Part shown: piece after piece, positions 8,618 through 16,622 of the stretch | Numbering within the stretch: the stretch's first letter is position 1 | How the letters are laid out: each line of letters starts with the position of its first letter | Source: Shewanella sp. c952 | Lineage (GTDB): Bacteria; Pseudomonadota; Gammaproteobacteria; Enterobacterales; Shewanellaceae | Assembly: GCF_019654975.1 (NCBI RefSeq) | Contig: NZ_BPEW01000004.1 | Coordinates: 124,001 to 188,000, forward strand | Direction of reading: 5' to 3' | Length of the DNA stretch: 64,000 bases | Made by a program: the position numbers and the translations under genes | Notes under the pieces: model-generated | Told to the model about the DNA's origin: nothing | What the model saw: the letters and a program-made list of their open reading frames with translations, nothing else | Databases searched by the model: none

Positions 8618-8905
8618 ATGAGTAAAAATAACGCTCAGAGAACCCCTACCAGAATAATAGAAATATTGGTTCTAGGAGGGGTTATATCGCTAGTATTGAG
8701 CATACACCTTAATGCTATATTTAGTTCATATGGCGTTGTACAGGACATAAAATCAGATAATCCATCTGGGTCTACTCTTGCAGAAAGGTACCTTATCCTT
8801 GGGGATTGGCCAGCAAGTAGAGAAAACAAGCTCAAAGATTTCACTTCTAATTATAAAATTGGTAATAGCTCTAAAAGCAAAGAAACCAATAAGGCTGATG
8901 AATGA
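8618..8905 (+). CDS. small single-pass membrane protein, unknown
   Basis: 95 residues from the ATG at 8618. An in-frame ATG at 8591 would add nine residues; neither has a strong Shine-Dalgarno. One hydrophobic helix (IIEILVLGGVISLVLSIHLNAI) is followed by a polar tail rich in Ser, Lys and Asn. The tail contains LAERYLILGDWPASRENK. I recognise no family. The stop overlaps the start of the following enzyme gene by 4 bp (ATGA), so the two are translationally coupled and probably work together at the inner membrane. Confidence 0.6.
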   Translation: MSKNNAQRTPTRIIEILVLGGVISLVLSIHLNAIFSSYGVVQDIKSDNPSGSTLAERYLILGDWPASRENKLKDFTSNYKIGNSSKSKETNKADE

Positions 8906-10929
8906 AAAATGATAACAACAATGCATTTAGGGTTTTACTGAGAGCGACAGGTTTGCTGTTTTTATTTACGGTGTTACTCATCAACTATAGAAGTACCATT
9001 CTTCCTTATTCTCCTTTTTCTATCGCAAATGCGATGACACATTTAGATATACAGCATTTTAAAAGTATAGGTTTGATAAAAGATATCGGTTATTACTTAT
9101 TAATATTACTCCTCATCCACATTTTTTGGGCAGCCTTAATTACAATTAGTTATTACTCCATTAGAATGAAGGACCGTAATGAATTCCAAAACGATCTAAT
9201 ATTAATACTACTGACCTTGAGTCACATTACTTTTATAGTGGGTCTAAATTCATATTTATACCCCACGTCTATTACCGCTTACTTTAGAAGTAATTCATTC
9301 TCATCTCCATACTTTTTATTTGTAACAGGTAGTATATTACTTTTTATTTTTATCATGGGTGTAAGCCAGTTAAAACACCGAAAGTTAATATTTTGCTTTA
9401 TCATTTCACTTGCTTTGCTTATTATTTATCCAATCGGTACACTTCAGGTTCCACAATCAAAACTTGATAAGCCCAATATAATAATAGTAGGAATCGACGG
9501 GCTAAGGCCTGATCATCTTCATTATGAAAATCAACGGGATAACCATGCTCCATTTATTAACAATTTACTTTATAAATCTACCATATACAAAAACAGCTAT
9601 AGTCCTCAGAGTAGAACTTATGTGGCTTGGATGAGCATCCTAACAGGTCAGTACCCAAAAACAAACGGAGCAAGATTTAATTTGGCGCCACCAGAGTTAA
9701 TTAACAAAACTATTCCATTTGTGAAGGCGCTTAATAAAGATGGTTACCATACTACGTATGCAATGGATGAAAGAAGGTTCAATCAGATTGATGAGTCCTA
9801 TGGTTTTAAGTCTACAGCAGGGCCAAAAATAGGTGCTGCCGATGCATTCATCTCTAGTTTCTCAGATTTCCCTTATATCAACGTACTGTTGAACCACCCT
9901 TATTCAGATGTTATCTTTCCTTATTTAAATAATAACAGAGCATATGGGAAGTCATATTCTCCTTCTGCATTTAACAAGGAGACAATTTATAAATTAAATC
10001 CGAACAAAGCTAATTTTCTATCCGTTCATTTTTGTCAACTACATTGGCCCTATACTTCTTCTGATTTTATAGAACAAGATTCAACTAAATGGAAAGGAAA
10101 CTATAGCCATTTCATGTATAAATCAATGTTAACAAAGGTAGATAAACAAATTGAGAATTTTTTTGAAGATTTAAAACGCCTGAATTACTTAAATAATTCT
10201 ATCGTATACGTAATTTCAGATCATGGGGAGGGGTTCAAATTAGGCGAGAATCTCAATACTCTAGGCACTGCTGCCAGCCCTTCCCTTCAATCTTGGGGAC
10301 ATGGCACAAACGTGTTAGATCAAAAGCAAACTAAAGTTCTATTAGCAAGAGTGCAATTCAAGAACAGCAAGGCTATTAACAAACCTGGAATTATTGATGG
10401 GCTTTTTTCACTTGTAGATATTTTACCTACTATAAATAAAGAGCTAAATTTAAAATTACCAGTTACATTTGATGGGATTCCATTACCAAATAAAGAATCG
10501 AATGTTGTAAAAGAACGATTTGTATTTGTAGAGTCATCATTACCATCAAAAGCAATGAATGCTAGCTTTATTGATGAAAAAAAAGTCGTATCAGAAGTAG
10601 GAAAAAATTATGTTGTGCGCTCATCAGGTGAAGCTGTAATGAAGCCCAGTGACTATATAAGCTTACTCGCCCGTAAGCAACGTTCTGTTTATTACAGAGA
10701 CTATCAACTTGCTTTACTACCAAAATTAAGTAGTTTGGTTTTCATGGATTTTACCAATAACAGTGTGAGAGTAATAGAAGACGAAGAGAACGATTTACAG
10801 ATTCACAAGATGCTAATGAGTCTCTGCCTGTTTTATAAAGGCGACTTTGGTTTTGATAAAATGAATAGGTGTGCAAACTTATCCACCGAAGTGAACGATA
10901 ATGCACAGCAAGTTAGTCGAAATAATTAA
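8902..10929 (+). CDS. membrane-anchored sulfatase/phosphotransferase-superfamily enzyme
   Basis: 675 residues. About five transmembrane helices occupy residues 10-185, followed by an alkaline-phosphatase-fold domain facing the periplasm. Metal ligands are visible as Asp199 in IVGIDGLRPDH, DHGEG (Asp440-His441) and WGHG (His467). The nucleophile position lies nine residues before the TG of ILTGQYP and is Thr239 in SRTYVAW. Formylglycine sulfatases have Cys or Ser at this point. A Thr nucleophile is typical of phosphodiesterases and of phosphoethanolamine or phosphoglycerol transferases. A role in modifying an envelope glycan or lipid is therefore more likely than sulfate ester hydrolysis. Coupled to the small membrane protein upstream; composition is AT-rich, suggesting transfer. 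Confidence 0.82.
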   Translation: MKNDNNNAFRVLLRATGLLFLFTVLLINYRSTILPYSPFSIANAMTHLDIQHFKSIGLIKDIGYYLLILLLIHIFWAALITISYYSIRMKDRNEFQNDLILILLTLSHITFIVGLNSYLYPTSITAYFRSNSFSSPYFLFVTGSILLFIFIMGVSQLKHRKLIFCFIISLALLIIYPIGTLQVPQSKLDKPNIIIVGIDGLRPDHLHYENQRDNHAPFINNLLYKSTIYKNSYSPQSRTYVAWMSILTGQYPKTNGARFNLAPPELINKTIPFVKALNKDGYHTTYAMDERRFNQIDESYGFKSTAGPKIGAADAFISSFSDFPYINVLLNHPYSDVIFPYLNNNRAYGKSYSPSAFNKETIYKLNPNKANFLSVHFCQLHWPYTSSDFIEQDSTKWKGNYSHFMYKSMLTKVDKQIENFFEDLKRLNYLNNSIVYVISDHGEGFKLGENLNTLGTAASPSLQSWGHGTNVLDQKQTKVLLARVQFKNSKAINKPGIIDGLFSLVDILPTINKELNLKLPVTFDGIPLPNKESNVVKERFVFVESSLPSKAMNASFIDEKKVVSEVGKNYVVRSSGEAVMKPSDYISLLARKQRSVYYRDYQLALLPKLSSLVFMDFTNNSVRVIEDEENDLQIHKMLMSLCLFYKGDFGFDKMNRCANLSTEVNDNAQQVSRNN

Positions 10930-10990
10930 TATTACTTTATCCCTTTGGCCCTGTTAGCTTATAGTAAGAATTTACTAAAAGACTGCTGCT

Positions 10991-11410
10991 ATGTGGCTAC
11001 AAAAAAGTATCATTTTATCTGCTCGAAGTAGAGGCTTCCACTTAATCACTGACGAAATTGAGCGTGGCTTACCTACACTTAATAAGATTACAGTCGGTAC
11101 CGCACATTTATTGCTACAACACACCTCGGCATCTCTGTCACTCAATGAAAATGCAGATCCAAGTGTGCGAGTTGACTTTGAGTCCTTTATAAATCGGTTA
11201 GCGCCTGAGCGTGCGGCCTACTATACCCATACATATGAGGGAGATGACGATATGCCGGCACATCTCAAATCAAGTATGCTTGGCGTCAGTTTAACGCTTC
11301 CGATAACCAATGGGCGCTTCAACCTTGGAACTTGGCAGGGTATATATTTAGGCGAACATAGGGATTTTGGCGGGTCGAGAAAAGTCTTGGTCACGTTGCA
11401 AGGTGAATAA
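10991..11410 (+). CDS. yjbQ: YjbQ family (UPF0047) protein
   Basis: 139 residues spanning the whole UPF0047 fold. Diagnostic segments are [18 protein letters not shown] near the middle and [15 protein letters not shown] followed by [13 protein letters not shown] near the end. E. coli YjbQ has been reported to have weak thiamine-phosphate synthase activity, and the physiological role is uncertain. It starts 61 bp after the AT-rich sulfatase-like gene. Its composition is like the core genome, so the boundary of the accessory patch probably lies between them. Confidence 0.9.
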   Translation: MWLQKSIILSARSRGFHLITDEIERGLPTLNKITVGTAHLLLQHTSASLSLNENADPSVRVDFESFINRLAPERAAYYTHTYEGDDDMPAHLKSSMLGVSLTLPITNGRFNLGTWQGIYLGEHRDFGGSRKVLVTLQGE

Positions 11411-11426
11411 CATTTTCCCAAAGGGA

Positions 11427-11445
11427 ACCACTATTCAATAGTGGT
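11427..11445. other. short hairpin after yjbQ
   Basis: Inverted repeat ACCACTA-TTCAA-TAGTGGT just after the yjbQ stop, without a T tract. It may stabilise the mRNA 3' end ahead of the stronger terminator at 11492. Confidence 0.35.
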
Positions 11446-11491
11446 ATAGTGCTTAAGGTGTAACACCCTAGCTCATTGAGTATTAGCTAAC

Positions 11492-11518
11492 AAAAAGAGC
11501 GCATCAAGCGCTCTTTTT
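11492..11518. terminator. bidirectional terminator between yjbQ and the RNA methyltransferase
   Basis: Perfect stem AAAAAGAGCGC / GCGCTCTTTTT with a short loop. It has A and T tracts on both sides and sits between convergent genes, so it can end transcripts from both strands. Confidence 0.85.
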
Positions 11519-11538
11519 TAGATTTTGCAAAGTTAGTT

Positions 11539-12756
11539 TTATGCTTCAGCGATACGCTCTAGTTTCGCGTAGTAAAAACCATCAAATCCCGTTTCAGCAG
11601 GACTGATATTCTCATCTTCAATAAAGCGAAAATGTTTATTCTCAGCTAAAAATGCATCTACTTGATCGCGATTCTCTTCAGGCATAATAGAGCAAGTAGC
11701 ATAAATTAAAATACCGCCGACTTTGACCATTCTGCTATAGCTTTGCAAAATGTGCTTTTGCAAAGCTACCAGAACAGGTAGCCGCTCAGGAGTATCACGC
11801 CATTTAGCATCTGGATTACGTTTGAGTACACCAAGACCTGAACACGGTACATCGAGTAACACTCGATCAGCGGATAGCTTAAGACGCTTAATCGTTTTGC
11901 TGCTAGCAATAATGCGTGTCTCAACATTATGAGCTGCAGCTCTACGAGCACGCTGTTTAAGGTTATCTAGTTTCCATTGCTCGACATCCATCGCCAGCAA
12001 CCGGCCTTTGCCTTCCATTTGGGCAGAAATAGACAGTGTCTTACCACCCGCTCCGGCACACGCATCAACAACACGCATACCTGGTTTAGCGTCAAGCGCT
12101 TTGGCAATAAGTTGCGAGCCTGCATCTTGCTGCTCAAACCAACCTTTCTTAAAACACTCCGTTCTAAACAGTGCTGAATCGGATACCACCTCTAAAGCGG
12201 TGTCGACGCCTTCAACTTCTACAGTTTGCACCCGTTCATTACGTAGTTTTTTTGCTAATTCATCACGAGTACATTTAAGAGTATTAACACGTAAAAAACG
12301 TTTAGCAGGCTTGTTAAGCGCTGCACGTTCTGCAGGCCAGCGGTCGCCCATTTGCGCCTGCCCCATCTCGTTTAGCCAGTCAGGACAACCATCCCACAAC
12401 ACCGGTTGCTGTTTTGCGGTTTCAATACGTGTAGCCAGTTCTTGTTCATCGACTTGTAAAGCGTATTTCATTTTTGGTAACGGTAACTGGTGGAATAGAT
12501 GCCATACGTTCAACAAACGCGACCCCATTCTTGCCATCTCTTCAGCCTTTACGTCAGACAAAAAGCAGTAAAGATTCAAACGTCTTAAGATATCACCGGT
12601 TACAAGAGTGATCCGCCCTTGTTCAGAAGGCTCTAATTGCAGCCCCGAAAAATGCTGCGAATAAGCGCGATCCAGTGGCTTGCCCTCTTTTAATACAAGG
12701 TCAAGAATACTAATCACAAGTTCTGTAGAGCTAGGAGATAAAGACGAATTCAACAT
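11539..12756 (-). CDS. RsmB/NOP family 5-methylcytosine RNA methyltransferase
   Basis: 405 residues from the ATG at 12756; an upstream ATG at 12792 would add 12 residues and has no better ribosome site. An N-terminal helical region (1-150) precedes the SAM-dependent methyltransferase domain. Motif I is VVDACAGAGGKT (about 229-240). The two conserved cysteines of m5C methyltransferases are in DVPCSG (about 305) and ATCS (about 355). It probably modifies cytosine in rRNA. It is not the classical RsmB (no NusB-like arrangement seen) and lacks the C-terminal extension of RsmF, so I give no gene symbol. Confidence 0.87.
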   Translation of the reverse strand: MLNSSLSPSSTELVISILDLVLKEGKPLDRAYSQHFSGLQLEPSEQGRITLVTGDILRRLNLYCFLSDVKAEEMARMGSRLLNVWHLFHQLPLPKMKYALQVDEQELATRIETAKQQPVLWDGCPDWLNEMGQAQMGDRWPAERAALNKPAKRFLRVNTLKCTRDELAKKLRNERVQTVEVEGVDTALEVVSDSALFRTECFKKGWFEQQDAGSQLIAKALDAKPGMRVVDACAGAGGKTLSISAQMEGKGRLLAMDVEQWKLDNLKQRARRAAAHNVETRIIASSKTIKRLKLSADRVLLDVPCSGLGVLKRNPDAKWRDTPERLPVLVALQKHILQSYSRMVKVGGILIYATCSIMPEENRDQVDAFLAENKHFRFIEDENISPAETGFDGFYYAKLERIAEA

Positions 12757-12840
12757 TAAAAAGTTACCGTAGAAAGAAATCGCAGCGATCATAGGAGCAA
12801 AGTGCTAAATACGCAAGCTTACTCGCGAAAAGTCGCAATA

Positions 12841-12868
12841 AAAAAGCGACTTCAAACAAGTCGCTTTT
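12841..12868 (-). terminator. terminator downstream of the sugar transporter gene
   Basis: Stem AAAAGCGACTT / AAGTCGCTTTT with loop CAAAC. Read on the minus strand it ends in a T tract, so it terminates transcription from the FucP-type transporter at 12908-14173. Confidence 0.8.
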
Positions 12869-12907
12869 CTTATGCGCTTACAAGCGCGGTATCGCTAACC
12901 TCAAATC

Positions 12908-14173
12908 CTATAGTTTAGAACCTTTAACTCCATAGTATAGAATAAACCCATAGCAGATAACGGGTAGGATAAACGCAGGTTGGATCCCCATACTATCGGC
13001 CATTACACCTTGTAGCAGCGGTACGACCGCACCGCCTACAATAGCTAAGCATAAAAAGCCACTACCTTGAGAGGTATGTGGGCCTAAATCACGTAGCGCC
13101 AAACTAAAGATAGTTGGGAACATTATTGAATTAAACAGCCCAACCGCAAGTATTGACCACATTGCAATTTCACCAGAGGTATTCATCGCAACAACAACTA
13201 GGCTAGCGGCCATAAATGCATTAAAAGCTAATACCGTTCCTGCAGGGATTTTTTGCATTACCGCCGAACCAATAAATCGACCGACCATTGCCCCGCCCCA
13301 GTAGTAAGCGATATATTTTGCAGCGTCAGCTTCTTTCATACCGACAATATGCTCTTCACCAAGAAAGTTGACTAAAAAGCTACCTATCGAAACCTCTGCA
13401 CCGACATAGACGAATATCCCAACCGCACCGAGTACTAAATGTTTGTACTGACTGGCACTGGTTTTACCGTTTTTATCGGCGACACCTTCAACAGCTGACT
13501 CAGAATGAGCTGTAATGACCGGTAGTTTCAGCTTTGAGAATATAATCGCTAAACCGGCTAACATTGCAGACAACAGTAGATACGGTAATTTGACCACTTC
13601 TGCTTCAGCTTGCATTTGCGAAAGCCCTGATTGAGCCTCTACTGCGACAGACAATATTAAGATTGCACCAAAATATGGGGCAAAGGTTGTACCTAACGCA
13701 TTGAATGCTTGCGTTAAATTCAAGCGACTCGACGCAGTTTCAACACTACCTAATGCATTCACATAGGGGTTAGCTGCAACCTGTAAAATCGTGATCCCAG
13801 ATGCGAGCACAAACAGTGCGCCAAGAAATAGTGGGTAAACCGCCAGCGCCGCAGCAGGATAAAACAATGCACATCCTATACTTGCAATAACAAGCCCAGT
13901 GATAATCCCACGCTGGTAGCCCATTGTCTTAACCAACTTGCCTGCAGGCACAGAAACTAAAAAATATGCGCCAAAGAAGCAAAACTGGATGAGCATTGCT
14001 TCTGTATAGCTAAGCGAAAAAACCGCTTTCAAGTGCGGGATCAAAATATCATTTAAACAGGTTATAAAACCCCACATAAAAAACAGTGAAGTGAGTGAAA
14101 CCAAAGCAAAACGATAACTGCCGTTATCACCCGATGCTACAGTCGCTGTATTAGAACTAAAAGATGAAGCCAT
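12908..14173 (-). CDS. FucP-type MFS glucose/galactose transporter
   Basis: 421 residues, about 12 membrane helices. Family signatures of the FGHS (fucose/glucose/galactose:H+) group are visible: [20 protein letters not shown] in helix 1, [13 protein letters not shown], and [21 protein letters not shown]. It should import glucose or a related hexose at the inner membrane. Located beside the cytoplasmic GH13 alpha-glucosidase in the maltodextrin locus, it probably takes up glucose released by the periplasmic GH97 and GH15 enzymes. No LacI-type operator was found directly upstream, so its regulation may differ from the neighbouring genes. Confidence 0.88.
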   Translation of the reverse strand: MASSFSSNTATVASGDNGSYRFALVSLTSLFFMWGFITCLNDILIPHLKAVFSLSYTEAMLIQFCFFGAYFLVSVPAGKLVKTMGYQRGIITGLVIASIGCALFYPAAALAVYPLFLGALFVLASGITILQVAANPYVNALGSVETASSRLNLTQAFNALGTTFAPYFGAILILSVAVEAQSGLSQMQAEAEVVKLPYLLLSAMLAGLAIIFSKLKLPVITAHSESAVEGVADKNGKTSASQYKHLVLGAVGIFVYVGAEVSIGSFLVNFLGEEHIVGMKEADAAKYIAYYWGGAMVGRFIGSAVMQKIPAGTVLAFNAFMAASLVVVAMNTSGEIAMWSILAVGLFNSIMFPTIFSLALRDLGPHTSQGSGFLCLAIVGGAVVPLLQGVMADSMGIQPAFILPVICYGFILYYGVKGSKL

Positions 14174-14514
14174 ATTATTTTCTCTCTTATCAGGTCAATC
14201 TTCTTAAGTTAAAGTCATTTAAAGACTAAGTATTAGGGTCTGCTGTTCTTTCGAGCTGAGTTTTTGTTCGATTCTTTACCGTATGGAATAATGCTTCTAA
14301 CGCAAGGCTTGAGCGATGACGCTTAGCCAACTAAGTGAAGCGCTCATAACTCATTCAAGTCATAAAAGAATAGAAGCAATGAAACGAATCCAAAGGACAG
14401 CATTTCTTGGGAATTTTTTCTACGTTAAAGGCTATTTGTTGGGAATAACTACCCTACATAGCCTCGTCCTTGCCAAAATGGCCAATAAATCGGCGTAAAA
14501 ACAACCATAAAAAA
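14174..14514. other. intergenic region between transporter and alpha-glucosidase
   Basis: 341 bp between two minus-strand genes; it should contain the transporter promoter. A 60-codon plus-strand reading (14316-14498) has no ribosome site or recognisable motif and is probably noise. TGCTTCTA and TAGAAGCA form a loose inverted repeat around 14290 and 14373. Nothing else was recognised. Confidence 0.4.
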
Positions 14515-16146
14515 TCAACAGACTCTAGCAAGTTTGGCGTAAAAGCTGCCGTAGGGTGGCAATGTCAACACTCCGTTCAGAAGGGTAGATCGGGCTAAAC
14601 CATGGGCGTTAAACTCACGTTCCACTTCAAAACCAGGTAGCTCAACTGATAGCTCATTTTCACCCAAATTAAAACAGACTAAATAGCTGATTTCGTCATC
14701 GCTACGAATAAAACACAGTATTGGTTCAGGAGTATCAATAAAGCGAATGTCGCCCTCAATAAGCACTGGATGGTGTTTTCGCCAGGCAAGGAAAGTTCTA
14801 TAGCTGTTTAAAATTGAATCCTTATTCAACTCTTGGCTTTCAACCGCCAATGAATAGTGCTCTTTGGCAACAGGTAACCAAGGCACGCCATCACTAAAAC
14901 CTGCATTGCTTAAATCTTTAGACCAAGGCATTGGTGTACGGCAGCCATCGCGACCTTTGAACATTGGCCAAAATGCAATACCGAATGGATCTTGTAGTTG
15001 CTCAAACTCTATTTTGGCTTCAGTTAACCCAAGTTCTTCACCTTGATAACTACAAACGCTGCCTCTAAGCGAACATAACAAGGCATTAAGCATCTTTATC
15101 ATATCTTCTGTTGCTCGCCCTTGACCCCAACGCGTTGCCACCCGCTGTACATCATGGTTACCAATAGCCCAACATGGCCAGCCATCCCCTATCCGGCCTT
15201 CTAGCGCTTCAACGGTCTCCCGAATGTAACTTGCACTGTAGTCATTGGTTAATAGCTCAAAACTATAAGCCATATGTAATCGGTCATTACCTTGGGTGTA
15301 TTCAGCCATTGTGGCTAAGGAATCTTCTGAAGAGACTTCACCTAAGGTTACCGCACCGGGATAATGGTTAATCAGTGCCCGCAACTCTTCGATAAAACTA
15401 ACAGTTTCAGGGCGAGTATTGTTGAAGTAGTGATACTGATAAGCATAGGGATTATCTTCACTAAAACCGCGCCCCTGACGCTTGTCTTTGGGCTTTGCCG
15501 GGTTATCACGTAGAAGATCATCATGAAAGCAGAATGTAATCGCATCGAGTCTAAAACCATCAACGCCCTTATCTAACCAAAATTGCACATTGGCTAATAC
15601 GGCTGAGCGGACTCGCGGGTTGTGAAAGTTAAGATCGGGTTGGCTGGTTAAAAAGTTATGCAAGTAATATTGTTGACGCCTAGGTTCCCACTCCCATGCA
15701 CAGCCGCCAAAAATCGCTAGCCAATTATTAGGGGCTGTTCCATCCTCTTTCGGATCGGCCCAAACATACCAGTCTTGTTTGGCATTGGTTTTATTTTGTC
15801 TACTCTCTGTAAACCATTGATGCTGATCGGACGTATGACTAAGCACCTGGTCAATAACAACTTTAATGCCCAATGAGTGTGCTTTGGCAATCAGTTCATC
15901 AAAATCAGCCATGTTACCGAACATTGGGTCAATGTCTCGATAATCACTAATATCATAACCAAAGTCTTTCATTGGCGAGGTAAAAAAAGGCGATACCCAA
16001 ATTGCATCCACATTCAAGCTAGCAATGTAATCCAGTTTCTTAATAATCCCTTGTAGATCTCCAACTCCATCACCATTTGTATCCAACATACTACGTGGAT
16101 AGATTTGATAGATGACAGCGCCTCGCCACCATGTAAGTTGATCCAT
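14515..16146 (-). CDS. cytoplasmic GH13 alpha-glucosidase
   Basis: 543 residues, no signal peptide. A GH13 (beta/alpha)8 barrel starts at WWRGAVIYQIYPRS. The calcium loop motif is DTNGDGVGDLQG (22-33). The catalytic triad is Asp201 in GFRLDAITF, Glu270 in TLGEVSS and Asp332 in AIGNHDVQR. It resembles the oligo-1,6-glucosidase/alpha-glucosidase group (GH13_23-like), hydrolysing maltose and short maltodextrins to glucose after uptake. It is divergent from the TonB receptor across a promoter region with two LacI-type operators, so both directions are probably controlled by the same repressor. Confidence 0.92.
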   Translation of the reverse strand: MDQLTWWRGAVIYQIYPRSMLDTNGDGVGDLQGIIKKLDYIASLNVDAIWVSPFFTSPMKDFGYDISDYRDIDPMFGNMADFDELIAKAHSLGIKVVIDQVLSHTSDQHQWFTESRQNKTNAKQDWYVWADPKEDGTAPNNWLAIFGGCAWEWEPRRQQYYLHNFLTSQPDLNFHNPRVRSAVLANVQFWLDKGVDGFRLDAITFCFHDDLLRDNPAKPKDKRQGRGFSEDNPYAYQYHYFNNTRPETVSFIEELRALINHYPGAVTLGEVSSEDSLATMAEYTQGNDRLHMAYSFELLTNDYSASYIRETVEALEGRIGDGWPCWAIGNHDVQRVATRWGQGRATEDMIKMLNALLCSLRGSVCSYQGEELGLTEAKIEFEQLQDPFGIAFWPMFKGRDGCRTPMPWSKDLSNAGFSDGVPWLPVAKEHYSLAVESQELNKDSILNSYRTFLAWRKHHPVLIEGDIRFIDTPEPILCFIRSDDEISYLVCFNLGENELSVELPGFEVEREFNAHGLARSTLLNGVLTLPPYGSFYAKLARVC

Positions 16147-16285
16147 TCTTGCCCCTTAACACTCAATATTTAAAACTAACAAATCCAACCGTTAGTTAAA
16201 ACAATGTTGCCACCTAAAGATTGGTCGCTTTTGTTGTTAGAATGTTGGCAGCATACGTGATTTGCGAAATAGGGTTCAATATCTC

Positions 16286-16299
16286 TGCATACGTATGCA
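16286..16299. promoter_or_regulatory. LacI-type operator, site 1
   Basis: TGCATACGTATGCA is a perfect 14-bp palindrome centred on CG, as LacI-family operators are. It is one of four near-identical sites in the window and is the nearer of the two to the GH13 alpha-glucosidase start (16146). Confidence 0.8.
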
Positions 16300-16434
16300 A
16301 TAAACCAGTTGATAAATAATAAACTTTATTACTGGGATATTATGCATTAAAACAAGTACTAACGAACACATTTACGCATTAACACCTATGAGTAAAAACA
16401 ACCATTCGCAGTTATTTTAGACGGGCAAAAAGAT

Positions 16435-16448
16435 TGAATACGTATGCA
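16435..16448. promoter_or_regulatory. LacI-type operator, site 2
   Basis: TGAATACGTATGCA has the same ATACGTAT core as the other sites. It lies about 190 bp upstream of the TonB receptor start, on the same control region as site 1, which allows cooperative or looped binding. Confidence 0.8.
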
Positions 16449-16622
16449 TAACATTGTTATGGTCAGAATCTCGGGAGTAATATCTTCACCGTTGCGCAAC
16501 AATATACTTATAAACGCTGCAAAAATGTTGTAACACGTGCGCTTCTGTACCCAAACTCGTTACAACGTCAGTGATAATTAAAAAAAGGTAACTAGCCGAC
16601 AGTCTAGTTAAAGGGGATGAAG

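Larger units (their letters stand above)
16147..16616. promoter_or_regulatory. divergent control region of the maltodextrin locus
   Basis: 470 bp between the GH13 alpha-glucosidase (minus) and the TonB receptor (plus). It holds two LacI-type operators (16286-16299 and 16435-16448) and a perfect 10-bp palindrome, GTTGCGCAAC (16491-16500). It also has an 8-bp inverted repeat GTTGTAAC/GTTACAAC with 24-bp spacing (16527-16566). A leader hairpin TAACTAG/CTAGTTA (16588-16609) lies immediately before the AAGGGG ribosome site. Confidence 0.7.

Noticed and set aside
9754-9762. ACGTATGCA half-match to the LacI operator
   Set aside because: It lies inside the sulfatase-like coding sequence, has only one arm and no promoter context.
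8902-10929. Annotation as a formylglycine-dependent arylsulfatase
   Set aside because: The nucleophile position is Thr and the C/S-x-P-S-R motif is not intact.
14316-14498. 60-codon plus-strand reading between two minus-strand genes
   Set aside because: No ribosome site, no recognisable motif, and it lies in a promoter region; probably chance.
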